A stretch of 64,000 nucleotides of DNA from NCBI GenBank assembly GCA_944990035.1, contig CALYLX010000036.1:62001-126000 (forward strand), written 5' to 3'. Position 1 is the first letter of the stretch. Every line of letters begins with the position of its first letter. Both the position numbers and the translations under genes were made by a program. This document shows, piece after piece, positions 1 to 10,549 of the stretch. Source of the stretch: Clitopilus passeckerianus (taxonomy: Eukaryota; Basidiomycota; Agaricomycetes; Agaricales; Entolomataceae). The notes beneath the pieces are model-generated. The model was not told the origin of the DNA and ran no database searches. It saw only the letters and a program-made list of their open reading frames with translations.

Positions 1-250
1 GTGCATGGAGAAGGACGTCGTCCATTCTCTTCGAAAAGGTCGGGGGCTATATTAATAGTCTCCGTGAATCAGTTCCGTTTGAAATGCTCAATCCTGCACT
101 TGCGTAAGCCAAGGCGTTGCGGCCTCTCCTCTAGTTGGTGCCATTCCTCCCAGTGGCATGCCTACCACCTTGCCGCGTATGGTTATTCTTTCCACCAATT
201 GCGCCTAATTCAGTTCCTAAAAAGCTTAAAGAATAACATTAAACAACTGG
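1..250. other. Window start, no gene supported
   Basis: No coding signal was found that resembles a known protein or the neighbouring families. The stretch lies downstream of the stop of the minus-strand F-box-like gene and would hold its 3' untranslated region. Confidence 0.5.
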
Positions 251-1177
251 CTACGGTTCAACAGAAGCCCAAATACTCCGTCCACCCCTCATCTCCTTCT
301 CCCAGTCCTCCACCAAATCCGTGGCCCACGAAGAAACCACACCTACTCTGACACTAATGGTTCGACTCTTCAAAGCCTCTAACCATCTCTGGAGCCTCTC
401 TCTGTCCTCTATAGATATCTTGGCCTCGATTATAACAACAACTAGAACCTCCAATGTCGGATCCTCCAGCCATGCATTCAGTCGAGAAGTATCATGGCCC
501 GGATACGCAAACGGGACAGCGAGATGGGTCAAACGAGTAAAATGCTGGGGGTGGAGCTGATAGTTGGGGGCCAACGGAAGCCTTAGTCTCGTAACCTTTG
601 TATAGAATGGGGAAACGATGGGGATGACTTGAATAATCCCAGCTGCATTTGGGGTAGGAGGGCCTTGGATATGGGTGGGCCCGCTACCCATTGGATTGGG
701 GGTGCCAAACTTTCTCGTCAGGGTTACGTCGAAGTCCCTTCGTTCGTGGTGGTGCTCGTAGAAGAGCCACAGAAAGTTTTCTGGGCTCAGTGCCAGGTGG
801 GTGACGTTGGTGCATCTCCTGAATATATTAACAGTTTTATTCGAGGATGCCTCAAGTCTAATGGCTCGAACATGGTTGGTCGGTGTGAAGTCGGGATCTG
901 TCTTCTCTGACTCGTTTCTAGTCAACGATCGTTCGGCGATGGCGCGGGTGGGCAGGGAGGAGAATGGATCCCGGGCTATTGCCTCGAGGAAAAGTTTGTT
1001 GTGCGTATGGGTTAAATGTGAGACGACAGAGTATATGTTTGGAAGAGAAATGAGTCGCGCCCATGATGAGACCAGACAAAGATTGTAGGCGAATCTTGTA
1101 GAAAGCTGGCTTGCGTATTGAAGGATCTCGTGGACTATCTCGGGTGGGAGACGAAGCTGAGAGTTCTCTGATGACAT
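251..1177 (-). CDS. F-box-like domain protein, RGGRSIW family, copy 1
   Basis: This is a single-exon protein of 308 residues starting at an ATG (1175-1177). Residues 9-50 (LPPEIVHEIL, then LCLVSSWAR) look like the F-box-like N-terminus common in Agaricomycetes; such proteins usually link substrates to SCF ubiquitin ligases, which is inference here. The middle has leucine-rich segments (THLALSPENF, TRLTHLAVPFAYPG). The C-terminus ends with DWEKEMRGGRSIW. The copies at 8022 and 10550 share the same N-terminal block and the same C-terminal signature, so these are full-length paralogs. A truncated copy sits directly upstream. No introns are needed. The substrate is unknown. Confidence 0.75.
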   Translation of the reverse strand: MSSENSQLRLPPEIVHEILQYASQLSTRFAYNLCLVSSWARLISLPNIYSVVSHLTHTHNKLFLEAIARDPFSSLPTRAIAERSLTRNESEKTDPDFTPTNHVRAIRLEASSNKTVNIFRRCTNVTHLALSPENFLWLFYEHHHERRDFDVTLTRKFGTPNPMGSGPTHIQGPPTPNAAGIIQVIPIVSPFYTKVTRLRLPLAPNYQLHPQHFTRLTHLAVPFAYPGHDTSRLNAWLEDPTLEVLVVVIIEAKISIEDRERLQRWLEALKSRTISVRVGVVSSWATDLVEDWEKEMRGGRSIWASVEP

Positions 1178-1317
1178 TAGGGGAAATGAACGGTATTGGT
1201 GCTAGTCAAGAAGGCACGGAGTCCCGAACTACAAAACGAGAGAAGCAACCTGGTTGGGCCCGCAGCCTCAGGAGGTGACTTCCCAATCTCATCACGTGTA
1301 TGGGAGCCGGGCCGATT

Positions 1318-1477
1318 AACCCATCTGGGGGACCGTTGTGCCGCACAATGAGTCTTTGCCCATGACGAGACCAGACACAAATTGCAAGCAAATTTCATCG
1401 AAAGCTGGTTTGCATATCGAAGGATCCTATGGAATATCTCGGGCGAGAGACAAAGCTGAACATTCTCAGGCAACATT
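1318..1477 (-). pseudogene. Truncated tandem copy of the F-box-like gene
   Basis: From the ATG at 1475-1477 the sequence encodes a clear relative of the neighbouring gene's first 50 residues (LSPEIFHRILRYANQLSMKF, then LCLVSSWAK). Homology stops after LVSSWAK and the frame runs into unrelated residues. The DNA just 5' of this copy (about 1490-1560) also resembles the DNA 5' of the intact gene (about 1190-1245; both contain a TAAGAAGGC/CAAGAAGGC-type stretch). The unit therefore appears to have been duplicated with its promoter and then lost everything downstream of the F-box. It is a decayed partial copy. Confidence 0.65.
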
Positions 1478-1751
1478 GGGTTTATCGCCTTGATATTAGT
1501 AGTTAAGAAGGCGCCGAATGAGAAGGCAGTCGTGCAGAACGAGAGAGCGCCGAGTGGTCCCAAGAGGCAACTTCCCCTTAAATGTCGGGACACGCGGAAT
1601 CGATTGAAGCGCCCAGTTGGAGGTCCGAGTGTTCCACTTGGGAAATCCAGACTAGAATTGGTGAGAATGTGTATTGAAATTTGAAGGCTGTGTGGTAGTC
1701 AAACAACTATTAGTGGTATTACATATTATTGTACCGCACTCCTGTCATTGA

Positions 1752-3924
1752 TCACAAAGCCAAATTGGCTTTCAATGCCTTCGCACACTCTTCAATAGCG
1801 CTGTTGTCCTGCAAAGACTCCTGAGCGGCGAGATACTGTTCAGTCATCTTCATCAGCTCGTCAAGGGCTCCGATGTCATCGAGATCTCCGACATCCTTAT
1901 AGTCGTCCAAATGCAACACCTTCCACGTAATGGGCCAAATACCCTTGGTCTCTTCCCAAACCCCTGTCGGCTCAATAACATTCAACCTCCAATACTTCTT
2001 TGACACCGCCTTGGGAGCGAACGCGTTGAGCAATGTGCGGAAGAGGATGTGTATGATCTCCGAGTTCGATGCAATGGAGGCAAAGCCTGCTTCGACGTCG
2101 TGGCTGCCGAGTTTGCCTATATCAGGAAGGGGTACGTTTTTGCCGATCCCTGTGCCGATGCTGAGGAAACAATCTGTCGGACGGGCAGGTCCAAAGACGC
2201 CCAGAACTTCGGTCCATAGCCTGCCAAGACTCTTTCAGAACAGGTAACCTCGATAATGAGATAAACGGTGACTTACCATCCCAAGGGATTGTTGGCACCC
2301 ATACCACCATCGATAAGCTCGTACATCCCGACCTTGATAGGTTTGAAGTAGGCTGGAGCAGCAGACGTCGCGCGGGCAGCTTCCCAGAGCTTGATTGTAG
2401 GCAGGAGTGAGATATCTTGCTCGTTCTTATACGAGCGGAGAAGAACTGGTCCGCGGTTGTTACCAGCATCCTTTCGAACAGCTGTAAGGAAGCTGAAAGG
2501 AAAGTTAGTTAATCCCTACGGACTCGGGGAAGGAATACGTACATCTTGCAAGTTTGGTTTTCATCAAGTAAGTCAACATCGTCTCGCCCAAGCTTGTCTC
2601 GGATGAGGTCCTTGATGACGGTCTCCAGTACGCCGGAATCATAGAAGTTACCCTTTCCGAGGAAGCGAAGCGTCTTCCACCCCTTGAACACATCGCCCAT
2701 AAACTTCTTATACTTCTCAATGCACTCATCGACTGTCATTTCCAGACGACCTAACATGATGGCGATCAAGCTGCATAGATTTATTAATGGGGATTCTGAG
2801 CGAAGAGGTTCTGAAGGTGCTTACCCGCCCGTGCTTGTGCCGCCTATCATATCAAATACTTGACAAGGCTTCATGTTGGGGGCTACCCTGTTCATGACAG
2901 CCTTCAGGAGGTGGAGAGAAGAGAGGCCGCGGACTCCCCCGCCGTCTTTGCATAGAGTCAGTATAGCCACAAAGAATGTCGCAAACTGAAGAGCATACCC
3001 AAAGAAAGGACTCGCAGAGGACGCTCGCCCCCAGTTCCGAATACGTCGGCACGGAAAAAGGTGTCCGGAAGCCCACGCGTCTCCAGATTCACCGAGCTGT
3101 TAACCTCAAGAATCGTCTCGTGGATATTCTTGACTTCAGAGATGAGGGTCCCGTAGTCGACGGGTTCACGTTCCACTACAGGTTTTCGTCAGCGACAGGC
3201 CAGGACAACATTGATTCGCACCAACATGGTTTACTGCCGATGTCAAGGACAAGGAATCCATTTCTGGCGTCGATCTTCCAACCTGCGAAACGACTGCAGA
3301 TGCGGACTGCAATAACGTCGCCTTCCTGTACTGGTGCATTAGCAAGTTTTCAGACGAAGATCACAGTAAGAAATCTACCTGAAGCAAGCCGAACATATCA
3401 TGATGTTTCTCGAAAAGCATACCCTCAGCCTATGAGTGACAAGCTAATGAGAATCTTGGAGCGGCACGGTGAGCGGAAGTACATACCCATTGATAATCGT
3501 TTGTCATAAAATTGTTGTAGTGGCTGCGCCAAACGAGCTCAATTCCATCCTTCACAGCTGGAGACGTAGCAGCCTCGTTCTCGAAGATGGCGAGCTCAAG
3601 CCAAGTCCAGTTTCCTGCGGAAGGTTCGTCGCAGTCACCTTGATCGTGTGATTCGGCGAATAGTTGGACACTCTTAATCCGGCTGATAGTGTCAGCGTTG
3701 AGTGGCTTTTGATATGAATATACGTTAGTTGATGTTGCGACGATGTGGCTTGGGCAACGTACTGGTGAACGGAACCACACTTTCGCCACAACAACGGCAT
3801 CGTCCGACTTGGCTTTCTTCTTGTCAGTGCATTTGATCGCGTACTGCCCGTTGGGAAGTACCGAAGGTCGAGTCGGGAAGAGTTGTAGGCTCTGGACTTG
3901 CTCCTGAGAAAAAGTTTGTGCCAT
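1752..3924 (-). CDS. Patatin-like phospholipase
   Basis: This is a multi-exon gene read from the ATG at 3922-3924 to TGA at 1752-1754. The catalytic domain is unmistakable: DGGGVRG (oxyanion hole, near 2930), GTSTGG (nucleophile serine, near 2830) and DGGMGANNPLG (catalytic aspartate, near 2300), giving the Ser/Asp dyad of patatin/iPLA2 lipid acyl hydrolases. Between them lies a helical segment with WEAARATSAAPAYF. About 200 residues precede the domain (starting MAQTFSQEQVQSLQLFPTRP) and match nothing I recognise. No signal peptide is visible, so an intracellular lipase acting on glycerophospholipids is likely. Internal splice sites in the first third are approximate. Confidence 0.85.
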
Positions 3925-4639
3925 CTCAAATAGAACGATAAGACGAATGTTTGATATCGAGTCGGCTTGCAGCAGCTAGTATTTATACATTTTCGTAGAC
4001 GCTGACCACCTTTGTCCTGGCCATATTCATTACCCGCTGTAATCCCTCCAGGGGATGGTGCAGGTACGCTTGCCGTTAATCCGCAATGGTCGGTGGAAGG
4101 TGGGCGCCGATGTAGACAGTAGCAATGTACGTTGGAGGCTAGGCACCTTGCCAAGTTAGCTGGACTTCCAGCTAGGTACTCCGCAAGAGCCTTGTGGAAT
4201 CCAGCACGATCGCAGGCACTCTGCATTGAAGTCAGGTACCCCAGCTAGGAACACCGCTGGGATCCGCCTACAGCCGCAGGCACTTTACTATAGCTAGGTT
4301 TGATGATTGCAAGCAAGGCCCAGGGAGTTTGAGGGTCATTTCACGGCATTTTCTGTACCGATTGCCGGTATGTAACTTTGGCGGAAGAACGAAGGCAAGT
4401 TGGCAAGCCGCTGCTACAGGTTTAGGGCCGGCGGTGAATTCAAATGGAACGCACGTGAGTGCGAGGCGTTTACGGCCCGGGCCGCCGACGCTGCCTGGAA
4501 CGAATGCTCATGCTCAAATGTTCTCTGAGTCTGATACAGCGATTTATTGGGCAATGGCTATGTGGACGCTGAGAAAGCGTATATCTCCGATTTTGTGGTT
4601 ATCTGATTCGAGTTGGGATTTGGATCTTTCGCGGTTGTC
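3925..4639. other. Intergenic, patatin 5' side and transporter 3' side
   Basis: There are about 700 bases with no supported gene. A plus-strand open frame from 4329 to 4736 has no recognisable protein features and overlaps the 3' end of the transporter gene. Short repeated words (GCAGGCACT, CCAGCTAGG) occur upstream of the patatin gene, without a clear element structure. Confidence 0.5.
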
Positions 4640-6293
4640 CTACGCCCTCCAAGCCCACTTCCCCTTGTCCCTTGCATCCAGCCACCTCACATACGTAACA
4701 CAAACTCCAGCTGCAACAAGTAAAACTCCAGAGTAAATTGCAACATTATCAAACCTATCCTTCAGGCCCGCCTCGACCATGTCGCCAACTTCCGCACCAC
4801 GCTTGTGGCTCCCCACGATGACACCAGCTAACGGCGCGCCGGCCAGAGACCCGATTCCACGAAGAAAGTAGATGAATCCATTGACGTTGGCGTAGTTCTC
4901 GACACCGTAGATCTCGGTGATGGACGTTGGAAGAAGGGCGTTATAGCCTCCTGCATAGATGCCGTAGAGAACAACGAAGGCAATGAACCTTGCGCGGGCT
5001 GCTGCATACCAGAGGGCAAAGACGGAGATGCCTGAGAGGTAGACCTGAGGAAGGATTGATACTGATCAGGACCGCTTGGATAGGAAGGAAAATCATCACG
5101 CACACTCGCAATCATAGTGTTCTGCCTCCCAATAAAGTCGGCCAATGTCCCCATCGCAATGCGAGAGAAGCTGTTGACTCCACTGTTCAATGAGAGGAGC
5201 AAACTCCCCGTTGAACGGGAATAGTCAAGTACGGAAACTGAGTATGATTGAAGGTAGTAAATAGGTATGATGTTTCCTGCCGCCTGGAGAAAGGCTGCGC
5301 CTGCCTAATAAACGGAAACCAGAGGTTAGTGAAGTGCCTCTCATTCACTCCAGCCAGACGAGATGCTTACCTGGTAAAGGAAAGTACCTCTCTTCACGAG
5401 ACCCATATTGAGCCTCGTCCTCCCTCTGATCCCATATCCAGGCCGGTGTTTAACAACACATGCAAAAGGAATGCCGAGGACCAAGTTCCACAACCCTAAT
5501 ATCCTCAATGCCCACGGGAGGCCTTGCTTCTCGATCAAAGTTGAGAGAACGGGGGAGATGACAAGACCTCCGATCCCACTTCCCGCGAGTATGAGTCCCA
5601 TTGCGAATCCTCGATGTCGGTCGAAGTAGATTGGGGTTATTGACATGATCGGGAAGTAGTACATGGAAGAGCCCACTCCGTACATGAGTGCTTGAGTTAG
5701 GAAGAGTTGCCATAGCTGATGGATAACAAGTTAATACGGTATCTCGTCACGTAACTCGGCCAGACGTACCTTTGACGAGAAACTTGCCAATACAAGGCCC
5801 AGACTCATGATCACGACACCAGGCAGCGTGATCCTCTTCAGGTCATCGGCTCTGGCAATCATCGGGTTGACGAATATGCTTCCGCTCCAGGTAAGCCCGC
5901 TTCCAATCGTCCCTATTAGGGAGATGAAAGCGTCCTGGTTCCGGGAATCTTTGATGGTCGACTGTTCAGAAGCGTAATATTCCTAGTGGGAGCAAAGGTT
6001 CAGAACACTCCTGCTATCAAGAGCAGGGGTCGCTTGCGTACTTGAAAGATGCCATAGGATTGGTTAATTCCAATCACTTGGAAGCACATGAAGAATCCAG
6101 AGAGCAATAGCAGAATCTGGTAACGCCTTGTTGGTCGGGTAAGCTCCGGAGAGGAGGAGCTTGCTCCGTCCTCACGAGCGTCGTCGATTGCATTGCTGCC
6201 AGAGAGCTCAGTTCCTTGAGCAGCCAAGCGGGTAAGCTCTACACCACTAGACCCCCTCGAGACCGGATGCCTTGCTACTGCGCTCTCAGACAT
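4640..6293 (-). CDS. MFS transporter, monocarboxylate-transporter-like
   Basis: The gene reads from the ATG at 6291-6293 (MSESAVARHP) to TAG at 4640-4642 (ending GKWAWRA). A TTG six bases upstream also opens the frame but the ATG is preferred. After about 60 polar residues, the first membrane segment contains YQILLLLSGFFMCFQVIGIN followed by QSYGIFQ, typical of fungal MCT-like (SLC16-type) major facilitator proteins. Later segments contain YYFPIMSITPIYFDRHRGFA and GLILAGSGIGGLV, a hallmark of the family's fourth and fifth helices. The C-terminal helix reads FDNVAIYSGVLLVAAGVCVT. At least four short introns interrupt it. It probably sits in the plasma membrane; the substrate (monocarboxylates, riboflavin or others) cannot be told. 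It shares a roughly 210-bp divergent promoter with the gene at 6503. Confidence 0.8.
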
Positions 6294-6502
6294 GATCAAT
6301 GTTGAGCACCAGGAAACCCAGAATGACTCGACAGAATGTCGACATTGAATTGGTTGAGCACATAATAATAGCAGAACGGGGTAGATGCCAAGGCTGTAGG
6401 ACGGCTCGGGACGGCTGGGTACTTCGGGAATGTGTTAGTTACCGGTTCGAGGAAATAGCACAGCCACTTTAGCTGTTCCCAGATCCATCTTCCTCCACAA
6501 CC

Positions 6503-7660
6503 ATGGCTGTCTTTTCGCGTCTTGTACCGACTCTCGCCTCAACCTATGCCCTGCAGGCATGTAAGTACACGTAAAAATAAACTGTATGAAGCTTCACTCA
6601 CGAGACCCAATCTTATAGTATTTGCGCTCTTTGCGGTTCCAACTCAGTGCGACAAATACTATGATCTCTGTGGAGCTCTGGGTTATGTCTCTGCTTCGTT
6701 GATTTCGCTGTACTTTCCATTCCTCAAGGCAAGGTTCTGGTACAAGAGTTTGGCGGAACTTCCGCCCTTGACGACCCAATTCTTTGCTCCGAGGCAGTTG
6801 CTGACCACGGCGGCTGTGGGGATCTGGAGTGTAAGGTTGGGCAGTTTCCTTGCCCAAAGGTCTATCAAGGCCGGCGGTGACTCAAGATTCGATGTTATTA
6901 AGACCAAACCAAAGAAGTTCTTTTACTATTGGATGGCTCAAGGTAGCTTTCTTTGAGCGCTTCATCCGGAGGCTGCTAACTAATTCACTTCACAGCAACC
7001 TGGATCTCTCTCGTTGGCCTTCCCCTCTACCTGCTGAACACGCTTCCACATACCCTTCACCCCGACCTGGGACCTAGGGACTATGCCTGTCTTGGTCTGG
7101 CTGCCAGCTCGTTCCTCCTAGAGGTAACCGCCGACGCTCAGAAGAGCTTATGGCGAGCCCGTAAAGAGCGGAAGGAGCATAACGAGAAATTCATCACCAA
7201 GGGACTCTGGGGTTGGAGCCGTCACCCGAAGTCAGTATAAAACATTTGGTTCTGTCTTACGAGCCCAAGCTAACGGCCATTTTTTGACTCACAGCTATCT
7301 CGGTGAACTCGGCATCTGGACCGGAATCTGGGGTTTGGCATCTTCGTCTTTGCAAACAAGCTACTATCCTCCCGGTGCTGTGGTCTTGGCTGGGATTAGC
7401 CCTTTGTTTGCTTGGTTCTTGCTTCGAAAGGTTTGGCATCTACTTTGTCTGCTCATTAACGCGGTGAACTGACTGAGAACTACTTCAAAGGTATCGGGCA
7501 TACCGCCTCTGGAAAGGGCGGGCGACAAGAAATTCGGAGACGATCCGAAGTGGAAGGAGTACAAGAGGTGTGCAACCTGAGCGTCTCATCTTCTTTGTGC
7601 GCACATTAATCGCTGTATAGAACTGTCCCTGTTTTCTGGCCATGGGGTGGGGTGGAGTAG
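6503..7660 (+). CDS. DUF1295 / steroid 5-alpha-reductase-like membrane protein
   Basis: The ATG at 6503 opens a short first exon (MAVFSRLVPTLASTYALQA), followed by four introns of 50-70 bp; the stop is TAG at 7658-7660. The protein has several hydrophobic helices (GALGYVSASLISLYFPFLKA; ISLVGLPLYLLNTLP) and ends with a block containing GLWGWSRHPNYLGE. That block matches the C-terminal cofactor-binding part of the DUF1295 and steroid-5-alpha-reductase/isoprenylcysteine-methyltransferase superfamily. Members are integral ER membrane proteins and most fungal DUF1295 proteins have no proven substrate. Joining the exons gives VPVFWPWGGVE at the C-terminus. It is divergent from the MCT-like gene. 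Confidence 0.85.
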
Positions 7661-8021
7661 GGATTATCCTTAAACCTCTTCGGATTGTGTAAGTGAATCT
7701 CTACAACGCGTCAGGCGCGCATAGCTCACCTCGGGGCCATTGTCTAGATTAGAACTTGTTGTCATAATTCTATTTTTGTGGGGCAATCCAACTCTGTGAC
7801 CTTCAAACGCTACGAAAATAGGTCGAAATCTTCATATTAACGGAAACGCCAGTGGAGGTATGATATCTATTTTTATGAAGCCAGTCGCTGGTATAAATCT
7901 CCGCCAAAGACTCAAATGAGGGTGCCTGATGTTTGCACAGTAACTGATCGTACTCCGAACACCTCGCAGTCATGCATATGAAGGACTCGATCGAGCTACG
8001 CGTTGAACTCGAACCACTACC
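7661..8021. other. Intergenic, promoter of F-box-like copy 2
   Basis: There are about 360 bases without a gene. An ACGCGT occurs at 7706-7711 and another at 7998-8003, the latter only about 20 bases from the next ATG. No other structure was seen. Confidence 0.5.
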
Positions 8022-8966
8022 ATGTCCTGTGTACCAACGACTCTATCTACCACTCTCACTCACGTTCCCTCTGACCTACCAGGCGAAGTAGTTCATCAAA
8101 TATTGCGAGATGCATGTTCAGTGTCGACTGGAACTGCTTACGCTCTCTGCCTCGTCTCGTCCTGGACCCGGGATATGGCACTTCCGGCCCTATACTCTTA
8201 CATCACTCTACATGACCATCAGAGCTGCAAGTTAGTCAAGAGCAGTCTGCGACGATTACCATTGGCGACCGGTAATGGTACTGGTACACGGGAACAAGTC
8301 GAACTCAGCAAATACGTCAATGCCATCCATTTTGCCAATGGCCCATCAGCCTATATCCTCCAGATCCTCCGACGCTGTGCCATGAACCTTACACACCTGG
8401 CATTCGGTCGCGAAACGTTCCTCAAGTTATGCATAGCTATTCTGGATAAACGCAAAACGGGCGAGAACCTCACCTTCCTGAACGACCGCAAAGAAGGGCT
8501 TGACGTCTACTTTGCCGCAGTTATCGACCCGACATTATTTGAGCTTTACATTTACCCGAATCCACCCAACAGTACCATCGCCCCCCTCTTCAATCAGATC
8601 ACGAGCCTGCGACTCTCCGCGACAAGGGAAGGGCTCCATCCAATGTATATGGGCTACTTCCTCAAACACTTCCCATCATTGACGCATGTTGCGATACCCA
8701 TTGCTGACCTCAAACGAGGTTTATCAGTCGTGCATGATCTGATGAAGCGACCGAAGCTCGAGGTTCTAGTTGTGATCTTACTGCAGGAATTTGTGAGCAG
8801 AGACATGGAAGGTGAGATAAAGACTTTACTAAGGGAAGCAGAGGGTAGTTTGGGAGGGATCGAGGTTAGAGTGGTATACTCAAGGTTGGACGCTATGCTC
8901 CCTGACTGGGAGAGGGAGATGAGAGGTGGAAGAAGTATCTGGGAAGCTGGGGTGCAGATAAAATAA
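8022..8966 (+). CDS. F-box-like domain protein, RGGRSIW family, copy 2
   Basis: This is a single exon of 314 residues from the ATG at 8022. An N-terminal F-box-like block (LPGEVVHQILRDACSVSTGT, then CLVSSWTRDMALPALYSYIT) is followed by leucine-rich segments (LRRCAMNLTHLAFGRETFL, HFPSLTHVAIPIADL, LEVLVVILLQEF). The C-terminal signature DWEREMRGGRSIW matches copies 1 and 3. The gene is intact. SCF-adaptor function is inferred from the family; the target is unknown. Its downstream neighbour is an inverted-repeat element that separates it from copy 3. Confidence 0.75.
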   Translation: MSCVPTTLSTTLTHVPSDLPGEVVHQILRDACSVSTGTAYALCLVSSWTRDMALPALYSYITLHDHQSCKLVKSSLRRLPLATGNGTGTREQVELSKYVNAIHFANGPSAYILQILRRCAMNLTHLAFGRETFLKLCIAILDKRKTGENLTFLNDRKEGLDVYFAAVIDPTLFELYIYPNPPNSTIAPLFNQITSLRLSATREGLHPMYMGYFLKHFPSLTHVAIPIADLKRGLSVVHDLMKRPKLEVLVVILLQEFVSRDMEGEIKTLLREAEGSLGGIEVRVVYSRLDAMLPDWEREMRGGRSIWEAGVQIK

Positions 8967-9070
8967 TGATAATTGCGATTAATCCGCTGGAAGAGTGCCT
9001 CCCCGAGTTTATTATTGTGCGCTGCCCGAGATGCTCTCAGATCTTGGTAACCAACAGTGCGTGTAGACGC

Positions 9071-9113
9071 GTTGTAATGTAGCCAGCAATTGGTGGAAAA
9101 AGGTATTACAATA
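9071..9113 (+). repeat. Left inverted-repeat core
   Basis: This unit contains TTGTAATG, CCAGCAATTGGTGG and GGTATTACAATA in order. It pairs with the reverse complement of 10348-10391 with only scattered mismatches by eye. Confidence 0.6.
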
Positions 9114-10110
9114 TCTCCAGCGACTTTTGGGAATTATAGTGTGTATTCAATGAGTAGCTACATCGAATAAATACTATAATTCCTACCCAGATGACCTAAA
9201 TGGCAATTTTTGTCCGAGTAAAATCCTGCTGAGCCCCATTATAATTGCACTTAATCCCTTCGCGGCTACATTATAATTTGAATACGTAACATCGGGGGCG
9301 GGGGCGTTGACTCGGCAATCCGGTCCTACTACCCGAAAACTCAGAATTCACTAATTCTCCTACGCCTTATTGCATGCTCCCAGCACGCTACATTTTGCTC
9401 CGAATCCGTGCTATTACTAGTTAACCAGATCCTAAAGTAAGTCCGGAAGATCCGGAAGACGCGGCGAAATGTACATGATTGAACCCCCGCTTGATCGACG
9501 ATGCCGAACGTAAGCCTATTGGCCGCACAATGAGCGGCTGACTTCTGCCGATAGGCCAATCAATGAACAATCCTACTCTGACGAGCTCCGAGGCCCAGCA
9601 AGAATTCGGTTGTATTGTATTACTTATCCAGCTGCAAATACCTAACGTAGACACATTATAGAGCACTAATAGAGTCATATACTATACATACACTGTAAAT
9701 CAGAGCCAGCCGCGGCCCAATCTACAATATTGAAAAGGTCAGACGAAGCTCGAAAGATCGGTAGGGTTTTCTATACATTCCGTGATCAAAGTCATGTTCG
9801 ACGCTGAACTCCACCAACCAGGGGAAGAATATATATCAACAGCCGAGAATAGAGACAGGAGTAATACTCATTGCCTTTTATTATTACTTATCTCTACTCT
9901 CTGTCGTCACTGGCTTTCTGTAAGAAAGAACGCGGTCTTTGTGTTGCATGTATCGAGCATTTGGAAAGAAAGGGTCTCCGCTCGCTATTTTTGCGCTGGC
10001 TAGAGCATAGACCGACCAATACAAGACCCTTCGAGAACTTTGTACTATTCCCCATCCAAAAGAGAGAGCCCAGCTTGAGGAGCGAGGAAAAACAACATGT
10101 AGAGAAAGTT

Positions 10111-10182
10111 GCAACAACGGGGAATCGAACCCTCGAGTGCCAAAAATGAGCAACGGTACTAAAACCACTAAGCCAAAGGACC
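10111..10182 (-). repeat. tRNA-like segment with pol III A and B boxes (SINE head or tRNA pseudogene)
   Basis: On the minus strand a perfect A-box (TGGCTTAGTGG, 10165-10175) and a B-box (GGTTCGATTCC, about 10122-10132) sit at tRNA spacing within 72 bases. The acceptor strands (GGTCCTT and TTGTTGC) do not pair and the D stem and T stem are imperfect, so a working tRNA is unlikely. A tRNA-derived SINE head or a decayed tRNA fits better. If it is a SINE, its body would run toward about 9880. It lies inside the inverted-repeat element. Confidence 0.4.
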
Positions 10183-10347
10183 GTTGTATACATTACTTGA
10201 CATAGCATTATCACTCCGTAATCGACCTGACCTGAATTATAATACGGAAATCTTGCATCTGCGTTATAATGGGCGTCGTATCATTGATTGCGGTGTAACA
10301 ATCATATATGTATTATAATACATTAAGTGAATCGGCTCAGGGGGCCG

Positions 10348-10391
10348 TATTGTAATACCATTTTCCACCAATTGCTGGATGTATTACAAAA
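10348..10391 (-). repeat. Right inverted-repeat core
   Basis: Reverse-complement partner of the left core. Read on the minus strand it gives TTGTAATACATCCAGCAATT, then GGTGGAAAATGGTATTACAA. It lies about 160 bases upstream of the F-box-like gene at 10550. Confidence 0.6.
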
Positions 10392-10549
10392 CGGCTACAC
10401 GGACTCCTCTGGTAACGGATATGAGAGGCAAGGTGCCACCTCCGATTTGCGTGGAGAATTGATACACATTGGGTCCGTGATTTCGCGTAACGAGAAACCA
10501 GGACTTTCTGCCAGATCTTTATCAGGTTGGAGTACAGCTTTCTACCGTC

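Larger units (their letters stand above)
9032..10430. mobile_element. Inverted-repeat element (non-autonomous transposon or MITE-like)
   Basis: The ends at about 9032-9113 and 10348-10430 are imperfect inverted copies of each other over roughly 80 bases. The best-matching core is CCAGCAATTGGTGGAAAA at 9083-9100, found as the reverse complement around 10362-10379. Flanking words are TTGTAAT and TATTACAAT, and further out CGTGTAG. The core unit is itself nearly palindromic. The interior is AT-rich with repeated TTATAAT words and includes a perfect 11-bp inverted pair (9130-9140 and 9173-9183). No transposase-like reading frame is present, so it would be non-autonomous. Target-site duplications could not be defined. 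It inserts between two F-box-like paralogs. Confidence 0.5.

Noticed and set aside
1752..3924. Patatin as an effector partner of the NLR-like cluster
   Set aside because: Patatin domains do occur in fungal NLR pathways, but this gene is 55 kb away and shows no shared head motif.
4329..4736. 135-residue plus frame near the MCT-like gene
   Set aside because: Overlaps the 3' exon of the transporter and has no recognisable feature.
10114..10187. Functional tRNA with a perfect ACAACGG/CCGTTGT acceptor stem, 74 nt
   Set aside because: The acceptor pairs, but then the conserved TTCGATT loop falls out of position and no T or anticodon stem forms.
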